Positions 42,386 through 50,927 of a DNA stretch of 64,000 bases are shown piece by piece. The stretch comes from Lachnospiraceae bacterium (GTDB lineage Bacteria; Bacillota; Clostridia; Lachnospirales; Lachnospiraceae). Within the stretch, counting starts at the first letter, position 1. Each line of letters starts with the position of its first letter. The notes beneath the pieces were generated by a model. It was not told the DNA's origin. It ran no database searches and saw only the letters and a list, made by a program, of their open reading frames with translations. The position numbers and the translations under genes were made by a program. The stretch lies in assembly GCA_910574965.1 (NCBI GenBank), contig CAJTDB010000009.1:112391-176390 (forward strand), read 5' to 3'.

Positions 42386-44660
42386 CGGCGGTGCAAAAGG
42401 ACTGCTTTTGGTGCTTTTGTGCACAATGACGGCATCGCTGCTTATGTGCAGCATGTATCCATATTTTCGAAAGAATGCAAATCAGAATCTGTTGGAACAG
42501 AAGGCGGAATACGAAAAAGAGAGTGCAAACACACGGATTCTTTTAGATGAAGAGTTCATGCGATATCTTCGTTCTTCGATCTATTATATGAATTATGAAG
42601 TGACTCCGGATATGGATGCATTCGATTATTTTACACAGAATTATGATATGAGCAGGCTGTCCGATTCGGAACAGCAGAGCATTCGGGAAGCGTCTCTCCG
42701 GCTGATGCGGAATATGCGGAATCAATATACAGTTACACAGAGCAATTACGGTTATGCAAGCTGTGCACTTGGAGCGGAGAAAAGTTATGGATCTAACGGA
42801 GATCTGGAAGCGATTGCCCGCGGAAATGATGATGCAGCCAGAAATTATTATGCCGCAGCCCTTGTGATTGATTATGACAGCAGGGGAGTTCCCCTTGTCC
42901 GAAATTCCTGGGGACTGGACTTTCATGAAAAGGAACTGACCGGATATCTGCAGCAGGCGTCTATGAGCCGTCTGATGGAAGACAACGGAATGGAAAGCAG
43001 CGACTGGTATATGGAATATGAGACCGTGCTGCTGACGGAAGGATCCGGGGATACTTATGAAATAGAAGTACCTGCAGAAGAAGTCATCGGAGAAAACGAT
43101 CAGCTTTTAAAATTGATCCCTCTCCCGGTGGTCCAGAATACAACGTTTATTTTTGGAGTTTATGACAATGGCTACTCGGATTACAGTGAGCCGTGGAATG
43201 ACTACTGGCTTATGCGCCGGGCTTATACAAGAAGCGGATATGTGATCGGAATATTTGCGATCGTAAGTTCTATGATTGCACTGGCTCTTTTACTGCAGAA
43301 TGTGCCGGCACTGGGGCTTCGGAAAAGGAAAATCTTTTGTCTGCCTTCGGAACTGACGGCCTATGTAGGTGTTCTTGGCCTTGCAGTGACATTTGACTTT
43401 TTGACGGACTTTGGGACCTACACGATGACGGCAGAGTTTTTGGAAGATTTGCAGTATATGGGCTTTGGAAATGCCTCGCAGACAATGGCAACATTGTTTT
43501 GCTGGATATTCTGGACCTGTTTTGCTTTTGGGTGGTACTGGCTGACTGCGTCGCTTTTGCCCTATATTACCCATCCGATCCGGACGCTTCGGGAAAATAT
43601 GCTCTGTATTCATTTCTGCCGCTGGCTGAAAAAGCTCTGGCTGCGTCTCTGGCATTGGGCAACAGATGTGGAAGTGAACGAGAAATTAAGCCGCAATATC
43701 TGGAAGATTGTGGGAATCAATGGGGTCATTGTAGCTGCTTTATGCTGTATTTGGATAGGCGGTGTGGCGGGTGCTGTTATTTACTCGATTCTTTTATATA
43801 TTCTGCTCAAGAAAAAATGTGCGGAGATCACCGGAGAATACGAAAAGCTTCTGCATATGACAAGGACCATTGCGGCCGGAGATCTGACGACAGAGAACAA
43901 CGAAGATATGGGGCTTTTCAATCCCATACGGGACGAACTAGATTCTATCCGGAGCGGTTTTCGAAAGGCCGTTCACAACGAGGTACGCAGCCGAAACATG
44001 AAGACGGAGTTGATTACCAATGTATCACACGATCTGAAGACGCCGCTGACCGCCATTATCACTTATGTGGATCTTCTGAAAAAAGAAGATCTTACAGAGG
44101 AGGAGCGCCGGGAGTATGTAAATACATTGGACCGGAAATCTCAGAGACTGAAGATTCTGATCGAAGATCTGTTTGAAGTCAGCAAGGCAGCCAGTGACAA
44201 TATTACGATGAATTTTGAGGATGTGGATCTGGTAAGTCTGATAAAGCAGGTACATCTGGAGAACGAGGATCGGATACAGGAAAGCACGCTGGACTTTCGT
44301 TTTCAGATGCCGGAAGAGCGGTGCGTTCTGTCTCTGGATCCCCAGAGAACTTTCCGGGTAGTGGAAAATCTGATTCAGAATATTCTGAAATATTCCATGC
44401 CTCATTCCAGGGTCTATATTGATCTGAGAGATACAGGGGCGGAAGTGACAGTAAGCTTTAAAAATATGTCGGCTGCAGAGATGAATTTCTCGCCGGATGA
44501 GATTACGGAGCGGTTTGTCCGCGGAGATCTGTCGCGGAATACTGAGGGGAGCGGGCTGGGACTGGCCATTGCTCAGAGCTTTGTAGAACGACAAAATGGA
44601 ACGTTTGAAGTCAGTATTGACGGAGATTTGTTTAAGACGGTGATTTGCTGGAAACGGTAA
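42357..44660 (+). CDS. Large membrane sensor histidine kinase
   Basis: 767 residues, GTG start inside the regulator gene. A first membrane segment (about 17-34) and a long extracellular domain (about 35-295) precede several further hydrophobic segments (about 300-490). Then come HAMP-like and HisKA (phospho-His in TNVSHDLKTPLTAIITYVDL) and HATPase_c (NLIQNILKYS; GSGLGLAIAQSFVERQNG). The G1 box is degenerate. Partner of the upstream OmpR-family regulator. A GC-rich terminator follows. Confidence 0.9.
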   Translation: MLATKWKNSNGGAKGLLLVLLCTMTASLLMCSMYPYFRKNANQNLLEQKAEYEKESANTRILLDEEFMRYLRSSIYYMNYEVTPDMDAFDYFTQNYDMSRLSDSEQQSIREASLRLMRNMRNQYTVTQSNYGYASCALGAEKSYGSNGDLEAIARGNDDAARNYYAAALVIDYDSRGVPLVRNSWGLDFHEKELTGYLQQASMSRLMEDNGMESSDWYMEYETVLLTEGSGDTYEIEVPAEEVIGENDQLLKLIPLPVVQNTTFIFGVYDNGYSDYSEPWNDYWLMRRAYTRSGYVIGIFAIVSSMIALALLLQNVPALGLRKRKIFCLPSELTAYVGVLGLAVTFDFLTDFGTYTMTAEFLEDLQYMGFGNASQTMATLFCWIFWTCFAFGWYWLTASLLPYITHPIRTLRENMLCIHFCRWLKKLWLRLWHWATDVEVNEKLSRNIWKIVGINGVIVAALCCIWIGGVAGAVIYSILLYILLKKKCAEITGEYEKLLHMTRTIAAGDLTTENNEDMGLFNPIRDELDSIRSGFRKAVHNEVRSRNMKTELITNVSHDLKTPLTAIITYVDLLKKEDLTEEERREYVNTLDRKSQRLKILIEDLFEVSKAASDNITMNFEDVDLVSLIKQVHLENEDRIQESTLDFRFQMPEERCVLSLDPQRTFRVVENLIQNILKYSMPHSRVYIDLRDTGAEVTVSFKNMSAAEMNFSPDEITERFVRGDLSRNTEGSGLGLAIAQSFVERQNGTFEVSIDGDLFKTVICWKR

Positions 44661-44672
44661 AACGAAGATGAC

Positions 44673-44750
44673 TGCCGCAGGCACTGCAGCCGCCCGGGGG
44701 CGAATAACAACGCCCTTGGGCGGCTGCGGCGCCTGCGGCGGACTGCTTTT
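44673..44750 (+). terminator. GC-rich terminator after the kinase gene
   Basis: CCGCAGGC with GCCTGCGG and inner GCAGCCGCCC with GGGCGGCTGC form a long stem with loop near GGGGGCGAATAACAACGCCC; GCTTTT follows. Confidence 0.75.
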
Positions 44751-44776
44751 GGATATTTTTTTCTAAAATATAGGGG

Positions 44777-44820
44777 TTGACTTCTGGGAAGATAGGGGTA
44801 TAATGTGAGAGTAATTCTCA
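44777..44820 (+). promoter_or_regulatory. zur-znu promoter with Zur-type operator
   Basis: TTGACT (44777-44782), 16-nt spacer, TATAAT (44799-44804). Starting 1 nt after the -10 box is TGAGAGTAATTCTCA (44806-44820), a 7-1-7 inverted repeat matching the Fur/PerR/Zur family operator apart from one base pair. Binding there would block initiation, giving autorepression of zur and the zinc uptake genes when zinc is plentiful. Confidence 0.8.
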
Positions 44821-44843
44821 TATTTAGAGGAAAGGGAAGCAGT

Positions 44844-45266
44844 ATGGCGGGGAAATATCGGACGGAGCAGAAACGGGTTTTGCTGGCGTATATGAAGGCA
44901 CACAGCGAGGAAGCACTGCCTATCGAAGAATGGTGCGAGCGGATGAGGACAGAGACGGCTGCAGAGGCGGTTCCGGGAAAGAGTACGGTATACCGGATCA
45001 TGCCGAAGCTGGTGGAAGAGGGATTGGTGAAACGGTTTGTGAACGGGAACAGCCGGAAATTTTTATATCAGATGGTATGCGGGGAGCACTGCGGAAACCA
45101 TCTGCATATGAAGTGTTCTGTGTGCGGGAAACTGTACCACATGGAGGATGCGGAGAGCGAGGCATTTCTCTGGCAGATCATGAGAAAGCACCATTTTCAG
45201 GTGGACGGGGGAAATACCGTATTATTTGGACAGTGCGAAGGATGCAGGCTGGAGGAAGAGGAATGA
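44844..45266 (+). CDS. zur: Fur-family regulator, probably Zur
   Basis: 140 residues. N-terminal winged helix (TEQKRVLLAYMKAHSEEALP; GKSTVYRIMPKLVEEGLVKR), then a dimerisation domain with HCGNHLHMKCSVCGKLYHM and CEGC, i.e. two CxxC pairs forming the structural zinc site. Zur is preferred over Fur/PerR because it is coupled (ATGA overlap) to znuA and shares a Zur-type operator. Start at 44844 places it just after the operator. Confidence 0.87.
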   Translation: MAGKYRTEQKRVLLAYMKAHSEEALPIEEWCERMRTETAAEAVPGKSTVYRIMPKLVEEGLVKRFVNGNSRKFLYQMVCGEHCGNHLHMKCSVCGKLYHMEDAESEAFLWQIMRKHHFQVDGGNTVLFGQCEGCRLEEEE

Positions 45267-46276
45267 GAAAGGGGCTGGCGGTACTTCTTATCATTGTATT
45301 TATGCTGTCGGCCGGGGGCTGCGGGCAGCCAGGGGCTGCGGCGGAAACTTCACCAGAACGACTGCAGATCGTCTGCACCATTTTTCCGATTTATGACTGG
45401 GTAAAGGAGATTCTCGGAGAACGGGCTGACGAGGTGGAAGTTACCCTTCTTATGAAAAACGGTGCGGATCTGCACAGCTATCAGCCGACCTTATGGGATA
45501 TGAAGAAAATTGCAGAAGCAGATCTGTTTCTGTATGTGGGAGGCGAGTCGGATTTTTGGGTGGAAGATGTTCTTTCTAATCTGGAAGGAAAAGGTCATGC
45601 ATTGAATCTGGTAGAGATTCTGGGGTATCGGGTCATGGAAGAGATGCATCTGGAAGGAATGCAGAAACGTCCGGGGGAAGAGGAACACGAACACGGAGAA
45701 GCAGAGTATGATGAACATGTGTGGCTGTCCCTTCGCAATGCAAAGGAAGCTTGTCAGGCAATCGCTGAGACGCTCTGCGAACTGGAGGAGAAGTATGCCG
45801 GCCTTTATGGGGAAAATCTGCGGGTATACAAGGAGAAGCTGGAAGCACTGGACAGGGAATATCAGAAGGTGACAAAGGAGCCGGAGCCGGTGCTTTTATT
45901 TGGAGATCGTTTTCCGTTTCGTTATTTGGCAGAGGATTATGGACTCACCTGCTATGCAGCTTTTGCGGGCTGCTCGGCGGAGACGGAGGCCAGCTTTTCT
46001 ACGATTGCTTTTCTGGCCGGAAAGGCCGGAGAGCTGAAGCTTCCGGTCATTTTATCCATCGACGGTTCAGACCAGAAAATCTCCCGGACGATTGCATCGA
46101 ACACCAGTACGAGAGATCAGAAAGTCCTTGTACTGGATTCCATGCAGTCTGTAAGCGAAGATGACATAGAAAATGGGGAGAGCTATCTTGGAATTATGGA
46201 GCGAAATCTGGAAGTGCTGAAGGAGGCGCTGGGGCCTGCCATGATTGGTACCAGACATACAGACACGGAACTATAA
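45263..46276 (+). CDS. znuA: Zinc ABC transporter substrate-binding lipoprotein
   Basis: 337 residues. N-terminal signal with a lipobox-like LSAGGC (Cys20). Cluster A-1 binding-protein fold, with a His/Glu-rich zinc loop EEEHEHGEAEYDEHVW near 137-152 and metal-ligand regions LHSYQPT and SIDGSDQKISR. Captures Zn2+ outside the membrane for ZnuBC. The last residues MIGTRHTDTEL are encoded by the 3' arm of a hairpin-repeat unit that extends over the stop codon, so the C-terminus has been rewritten by the element. Confidence 0.9.
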   Translation: MRKGLAVLLIIVFMLSAGGCGQPGAAAETSPERLQIVCTIFPIYDWVKEILGERADEVEVTLLMKNGADLHSYQPTLWDMKKIAEADLFLYVGGESDFWVEDVLSNLEGKGHALNLVEILGYRVMEEMHLEGMQKRPGEEEHEHGEAEYDEHVWLSLRNAKEACQAIAETLCELEEKYAGLYGENLRVYKEKLEALDREYQKVTKEPEPVLLFGDRFPFRYLAEDYGLTCYAAFAGCSAETEASFSTIAFLAGKAGELKLPVILSIDGSDQKISRTIASNTSTRDQKVLVLDSMQSVSEDDIENGESYLGIMERNLEVLKEALGPAMIGTRHTDTEL

Positions 46277-46494
46277 AACAGTGTCTGTATGTCCGGTGCC
46301 CAGATCAACTTTGCAACACGTTTTTCGTTGCGAAGTTGATCTGCCATGATTGGTACCAGACATACAGACACGGAACTATAAAACAGTGTCTGTGAGTCCA
46401 GTGCCCAGAGCAACTTTGCAACATGTTTTTCGCCGCAAAGTTGCTCTGCCATGATTGGTACTGGACTCACAGACACGGAACTATAATAGGAGAA
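46236..46494 (+). repeat. Hairpin repeat locus R6, two full units plus a 3' arm inside znuA
   Basis: A right arm CTGCCATGATTGGTACCAGA begins in znuA and ends CAGACACGGAACTATAAAACA. Two complete units follow. Unit A pairs GTGTCTGTATGTC with GACATACAGACAC and CAGATCAACTT with AAGTTGATCTG. Unit B pairs GTGTCTGTGAGTCC with GGACTCACAGACAC and CAGAGCAACTT with AAGTTGCTCTG. Differences between A and B are compensated on the other arm. The final tag GGAACTATAATAGGAG is the znuC ribosome site. Confidence 0.92.
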
Positions 46495-46503
46495 AATAAC
46501 AAA

Positions 46504-47322
46504 ATGCCGCAGATTTTATGTAAGGATGTGGTTTTGGGCTATGAGGGAAATGCGGTAGTCCGGCATCTGAATTTTGAAGTGAATAGGGGAGACTATCTGT
46601 GTATTGTCGGGGAGAACGGTTCCGGAAAAAGCACATTAATCAAAGCGCTTCTGCATTTGAAAGCTCCCATGAGCGGAACCATCTGTATGGGCGACGGTCT
46701 GGAAGCAGACGGAATCGGGTATTTGCCGCAGCAGACAGTCGTTCAGAAGGACTTTCCGGCATCCGTACAGGAGATCGTCCGGTCTGGCTGCATTGGGAGA
46801 TATGGATGGAAACCTTTTTATGGAAAAAAAGAAAAAGAGCTGGCAGCAGCACATATGGAGCGGCTTGGCATCACACACTTGTCCCGGCGCTGCTACCGGG
46901 AGCTGTCCGGCGGCCAGCAGCAGCGGGTACTGCTGGCGAGAGCGCTCTGTGCAACCAGATATATGCTGCTTTTAGATGAGCCTGTGTCCGGGCTTGACCC
47001 GGCGGCGGTACAGGAGATGTACGGGCTGCTGGCAGAATTAAATCAAAAAGAGAACATTACGATTATCATGGTATCCCATGATGTGCAGGCGGCAGTCACA
47101 TATGCCAGCCATATTCTGCATGTCAGCGAAGAACCCCGGTTCTTTGGAACAAAAGAAGCGTATTTGGAAAGCGGGGTCGGCAGAGCCTATCTCTCAGCGG
47201 CGGTACCTGCTCGGACCATGAGGGAAAGAGTCCCGGCTGCAAATGCGCCGGAGCATCATTTTGATTCAAAAGTTCGTTCGGGAAGCTGTTTTACAGAAGC
47301 GGGAGGTGAACAGCATGTTTGA
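46504..47322 (+). CDS. znuC: Zinc ABC transporter ATP-binding protein
   Basis: 272 residues. Walker A GENGSGKST, signature LSGGQQQR, Walker B MLLLDEPVSGLD, switch VSHD. Energises zinc uptake with ZnuB. AGGAG from repeat R6 precedes the ATG at 46504; the two hairpins of R6 separate it from znuA. It overlaps znuB by 8 bp. Confidence 0.93.
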   Translation: MPQILCKDVVLGYEGNAVVRHLNFEVNRGDYLCIVGENGSGKSTLIKALLHLKAPMSGTICMGDGLEADGIGYLPQQTVVQKDFPASVQEIVRSGCIGRYGWKPFYGKKEKELAAAHMERLGITHLSRRCYRELSGGQQQRVLLARALCATRYMLLLDEPVSGLDPAAVQEMYGLLAELNQKENITIIMVSHDVQAAVTYASHILHVSEEPRFFGTKEAYLESGVGRAYLSAAVPARTMRERVPAANAPEHHFDSKVRSGSCFTEAGGEQHV

Positions 47323-48151
47323 GATTTTTCGAATGTATTTTAGCTATCCCTTTGTCCGGTACGCTTTTCTGGCCGGGATACTGATCGCACTGTGCTCCTC
47401 TCTTTTGGGCGTGTCTTTGGTACTGAAACGATTTTCCTTTATCGGAGACGGACTCTCTCATGTGGCTTTTGGAGCAGCGGCAGCAGCAACGGTATTGGAT
47501 GTGGGAAATGATACGGCGGTTGTGCTTCCGGTTACCGTGCTTGCAGCCATCCTGCTTCTTTGCACAGGACAAAATACCCGATTAAAAGGGGATGCAGTGA
47601 TCGCTATGATCTCCGTGGGGGCGCTGGCACTTGGTTATCTGTTTCTGAATCTGTTTTCTAAATCGGCAAATCTCACCGGAGACGTGTGCAGTACGCTGTT
47701 CGGCTCTACGGCGATTCTGACTTTGTCCAGAACTGATGTTTGGATCTGCGTACTTTTGTCTGTGCTGGTAGTCTGCTTTTTCGTGATTTTTTACAACCGG
47801 ATTTTTGCGGTGACGTTTGATGAGACTTTTGCCCAGGCAGCAGGAATGAAAGTGGAGCGGTATCATCTGCTTATTGCGGTGGTGACGGCTTCGGTAATTG
47901 TGCTGGCTATGAAGCTGGCCGGTTCCCTGCTGATCTCGGCCCTTATTATCTTCCCGGCGCTTTCTGCCATGCGGCTGTTCAAAAGTTTTCTGGGAGTAAT
48001 TACGGCATCTGCAGTCCTGTCTGTTTTGTGTGCGGCTTTAGGAATTCTGCTGTCGATTCTTTTTTCCACTCCGGTGGGTGCGACAATCGTGTGCATGGAT
48101 ATGGCAGCTTTCGGATTGTGCAGTCTTGCGGGGATGCTGTTTAGACGCTGA
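47315..48151 (+). CDS. znuB: Zinc ABC transporter permease
   Basis: 278 residues with about eight hydrophobic segments, the ABC-3 permease family. VSLVLKRFSFIGDGLSHVAFGA is the conserved second-helix/loop segment (ISLKRMSxxGDAxSH type), and ISALIIFPALSAMRLFKS a later hallmark. GGGAGGTGAACAGC ribosome site. Last gene of the zinc operon. Confidence 0.93.
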   Translation: MFEIFRMYFSYPFVRYAFLAGILIALCSSLLGVSLVLKRFSFIGDGLSHVAFGAAAAATVLDVGNDTAVVLPVTVLAAILLLCTGQNTRLKGDAVIAMISVGALALGYLFLNLFSKSANLTGDVCSTLFGSTAILTLSRTDVWICVLLSVLVVCFFVIFYNRIFAVTFDETFAQAAGMKVERYHLLIAVVTASVIVLAMKLAGSLLISALIIFPALSAMRLFKSFLGVITASAVLSVLCAALGILLSILFSTPVGATIVCMDMAAFGLCSLAGMLFRR

Positions 48152-48334
48152 TATTGCTGCCTGGGACTGACGGGAATGAAAGGTTTGCAAAAGGGGAAAA
48201 TTCCTTCTGGAGTCGGGATCCCGTAAGCAGGAAACAGTTGCCGAATGTTTCAAAACAGAGTATACTAGAGTGTGTTTTCAAACAGATGAGAAATCCGTAG
48301 TATGATTTATTACATTCAGAGGAGCAAAGACAAC

Positions 48335-49537
48335 ATGCGGATCATAAAAAAACTATATTGCAGGACATTTCAGACTGTTTTTCGGGCGGCACTTCCTTTT
48401 CTGCCGTATCAAAATCCTAAGATTATTCCATCAGTGGAAGGAATCGCAGATGTGTGCAGAAAGCATCAGATTCATTCGGTTATGATCGTGACGGACAGAG
48501 GAATCCGTGCCCTGGGGCTTACGGATTTTCTGGAAAAGATATTGACCGAAGCAGGTATCTTTTACTGTATATACGATGGTACAGTGGCAAATCCTACGAT
48601 TCAGAACGTGGAAGAAGCCAGAGAACTGTATATGGAGCATGGGGCGGAAGCTATGATTGCCTTTGGCGGCGGTTCCTCTATGGACTGTGCCAAGGCGGCA
48701 GGGGCAAGGATTGCAAAACCAAACCAGAGTATCCGCCAGATGAAAGGACTGCTGAAAGTACACAAAAAGCTTCCGCTTATAATCGCCGTTCCCACAACAG
48801 CCGGAACAGGCAGCGAAACAACGCTGGCAGCAGTCATTACGGACAGCGAAAAGCATCATAAATATCCCATCAACGATTTCAGTCTGATTCCCCCTTATGC
48901 GGTGCTGGATTATCATGAGACCATAGGACTGCCGAAGAACATCACAGCCACTACGGGCATGGATGCCCTGACACATGCAGTAGAAGCCTATATCGGAAAT
49001 TCCACAACGAAGGAAACGAGGCGGATGGCGGAGGAAGCAGTCCATCTGATCTATCAATATTTAAAATCCGCCTATGACAACGGACAAGATAAAGAGGCCA
49101 GAAGCGGGATGCTGAAAGCTGCTTACTGTGCAGGTGTGGCGTTTACCAAATCCTACGTTGGATATATCCATGCAGTGGCACATTCTCTGGGCGGTCAGTA
49201 TGGGACGCCTCATGGACTGGCCAATGCGGTCATTCTGCCCATTGTTCTCCGGATGTACGGTCCGGCCTGTGAGAAAAAACTGGCAAAGCTGGCGAGAAAG
49301 GCAGGAGTCGTAGACAGACAGATGAAGGATCGGGAAGCAGCTTTGTGCTTTATTGACTGGATTCAGCAGATGAACGATTCTATGGAGATTCCAAGACATC
49401 TGCCAAAGATCCGGACAGAAGACATCCCGGTCATGGCAAAACATGCGGATAAGGAGGGAAATCCTCTGTATCCTGTTCCGGTATTGATGGACCAAAGGGA
49501 ACTGGAACGGATCTATATCGAAGTGAAGGGAAGATAG
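48335..49537 (+). CDS. Iron-containing alcohol dehydrogenase
   Basis: 400 residues of the Fe-ADH (group III) family. NAD-binding AMIAFGGGSSMDCAKAAG, the conserved VPTTAGTGSETT, and metal ligands in TGMDALTHAVEAY and HAVAHSLGGQYGTPHGLANA (Asp/His set). Probably reduces aldehydes or oxidises alcohols with NAD(P). CAGAGGAG precedes the ATG at 48335. Three bp before the aldehyde dehydrogenase gene, suggesting a coupled alcohol-aldehyde-acid pathway. Confidence 0.92.
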   Translation: MRIIKKLYCRTFQTVFRAALPFLPYQNPKIIPSVEGIADVCRKHQIHSVMIVTDRGIRALGLTDFLEKILTEAGIFYCIYDGTVANPTIQNVEEARELYMEHGAEAMIAFGGGSSMDCAKAAGARIAKPNQSIRQMKGLLKVHKKLPLIIAVPTTAGTGSETTLAAVITDSEKHHKYPINDFSLIPPYAVLDYHETIGLPKNITATTGMDALTHAVEAYIGNSTTKETRRMAEEAVHLIYQYLKSAYDNGQDKEARSGMLKAAYCAGVAFTKSYVGYIHAVAHSLGGQYGTPHGLANAVILPIVLRMYGPACEKKLAKLARKAGVVDRQMKDREAALCFIDWIQQMNDSMEIPRHLPKIRTEDIPVMAKHADKEGNPLYPVPVLMDQRELERIYIEVKGR

Positions 49538-49540
49538 TAT

Positions 49541-50911
49541 ATGCAGACGGAAGCATTGATGAAAGAGCAGCGGGATTTCTTTGATACCGGAAAAACACTG
49601 GAACTTTCCTTTCGCAGGGCGGCTCTGAACCGGCTGGAAAAAGCGGTGCAGACATATGAACCAGAGCTTTGCAGAGCGCTTCAGTCGGATCTGGGAAAGT
49701 CCAGAGCAGAAGCTTATATGTGTGAGATCGGTCTTACGCTGTCAGAGCTTCATTATATGAAGCGGCATCTGCGTTCTTTTGCCCGCCGCCGTCTGATCCC
49801 GACTCCGCTGGCGCAGTTTCACGGGACAAGCTTTAAAGTGCAGGAGCCTTACGGTGCGGTGCTTATTATGTCTCCGTGGAATTATCCGGTACTTCTGACG
49901 CTGGAACCTCTGATCGGAGCGTTAGCTGCCGGAAACTGCTGTGTGGTAAAGCCTTCGGCCTATGCACCGGAAGTATCCCATGTTCTGGCAAAGATGATTC
50001 GGGAAACTTTTCCAAGAGGGTATGTGGCCGCCATAGAAGGCGGAAGAAAAGAAAACGAAAGCTTGCTCGAACAAAAGTTCGACTATATATTTTTTACCGG
50101 CGGGGTGAAAACCGGCCGGATCGTGATGGAACGTGCATCGGCGCATCTGACGCCGGTAACATTAGAGCTGGGCGGAAAGAGTCCATGTATCGTGGACCAT
50201 ACGGCGAACCTTCCTCTGACGGCCCGAAGGCTGGTCTTCGGCAAATATTTAAATTGCGGACAGACCTGCGTGGCTCCTGATTATGTGCTGGCGGAGAAAG
50301 GGATTAAAGAAGAACTGCTGGTCTGTATAAAGAAAGAGATTCGGAAACAATTTGGAGAAAATCCCCTTGAGAATCCCGCCTATGGAAAAATTATCAATCG
50401 GAAGCATTATGACCGGATTCTTGGGCTGGTGGACCAGGAGAAACTGGTCTATGGCGGCGAGCACAGGGAAAGCACGCTGCAGATTGCACCGACGGTGCTG
50501 GACGGTGTGAAGGCGGAAGATGCCGTCATGCAGGAGGAGATCTTCGGCCCTTTGCTGCCGATTCTGCCGGTATCCTCTATGGAAGAGGCATATCGGTTTG
50601 TGAAAGACCGTCCGAAGCCGCTGGCCCTGTATCTGTTTACCGGTGAAAAGCGGACGGAGGAACTGTTTTTAAAAAGACTTTCTTTTGGCGGCGGCTGCAT
50701 CAATGACACCATTATCCACCTTGCCACTTCGGCGATGGGTTTTGGAGGAGTGGGAGAGAGCGGCATGGGCTCCTATCACGGACGAAAGAGTTTTGAGACG
50801 TTCAGTCATGAAAAAAGCATTGTAAAAAAATATACCTGGCTGGATCTTCCTTTGCGTTATCAGCCTTATGATGCAGTCAAAGAGAAACTTGTGCGGATGT
50901 TTGTAAAATAA
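49541..50911 (+). CDS. Aldehyde dehydrogenase (class 3-like)
   Basis: 456 residues. LIMSPWNYPVLLTLEPLIGA (NAD site), general base Glu in LELGGKSPC and nucleophile Cys in YLNCGQTCVAPDYV; FGGVGESGMGSYHGRKSF near the end is typical of the class 3 (fatty/aromatic aldehyde) group without an N-terminal CoA-acylating domain. Oxidises an aldehyde to an acid. Coupled with the alcohol dehydrogenase gene. Confidence 0.93.
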   Translation: MQTEALMKEQRDFFDTGKTLELSFRRAALNRLEKAVQTYEPELCRALQSDLGKSRAEAYMCEIGLTLSELHYMKRHLRSFARRRLIPTPLAQFHGTSFKVQEPYGAVLIMSPWNYPVLLTLEPLIGALAAGNCCVVKPSAYAPEVSHVLAKMIRETFPRGYVAAIEGGRKENESLLEQKFDYIFFTGGVKTGRIVMERASAHLTPVTLELGGKSPCIVDHTANLPLTARRLVFGKYLNCGQTCVAPDYVLAEKGIKEELLVCIKKEIRKQFGENPLENPAYGKIINRKHYDRILGLVDQEKLVYGGEHRESTLQIAPTVLDGVKAEDAVMQEEIFGPLLPILPVSSMEEAYRFVKDRPKPLALYLFTGEKRTEELFLKRLSFGGGCINDTIIHLATSAMGFGGVGESGMGSYHGRKSFETFSHEKSIVKKYTWLDLPLRYQPYDAVKEKLVRMFVK

Positions 50912-50927
50912 GAGGTGAAAAGGCAGT

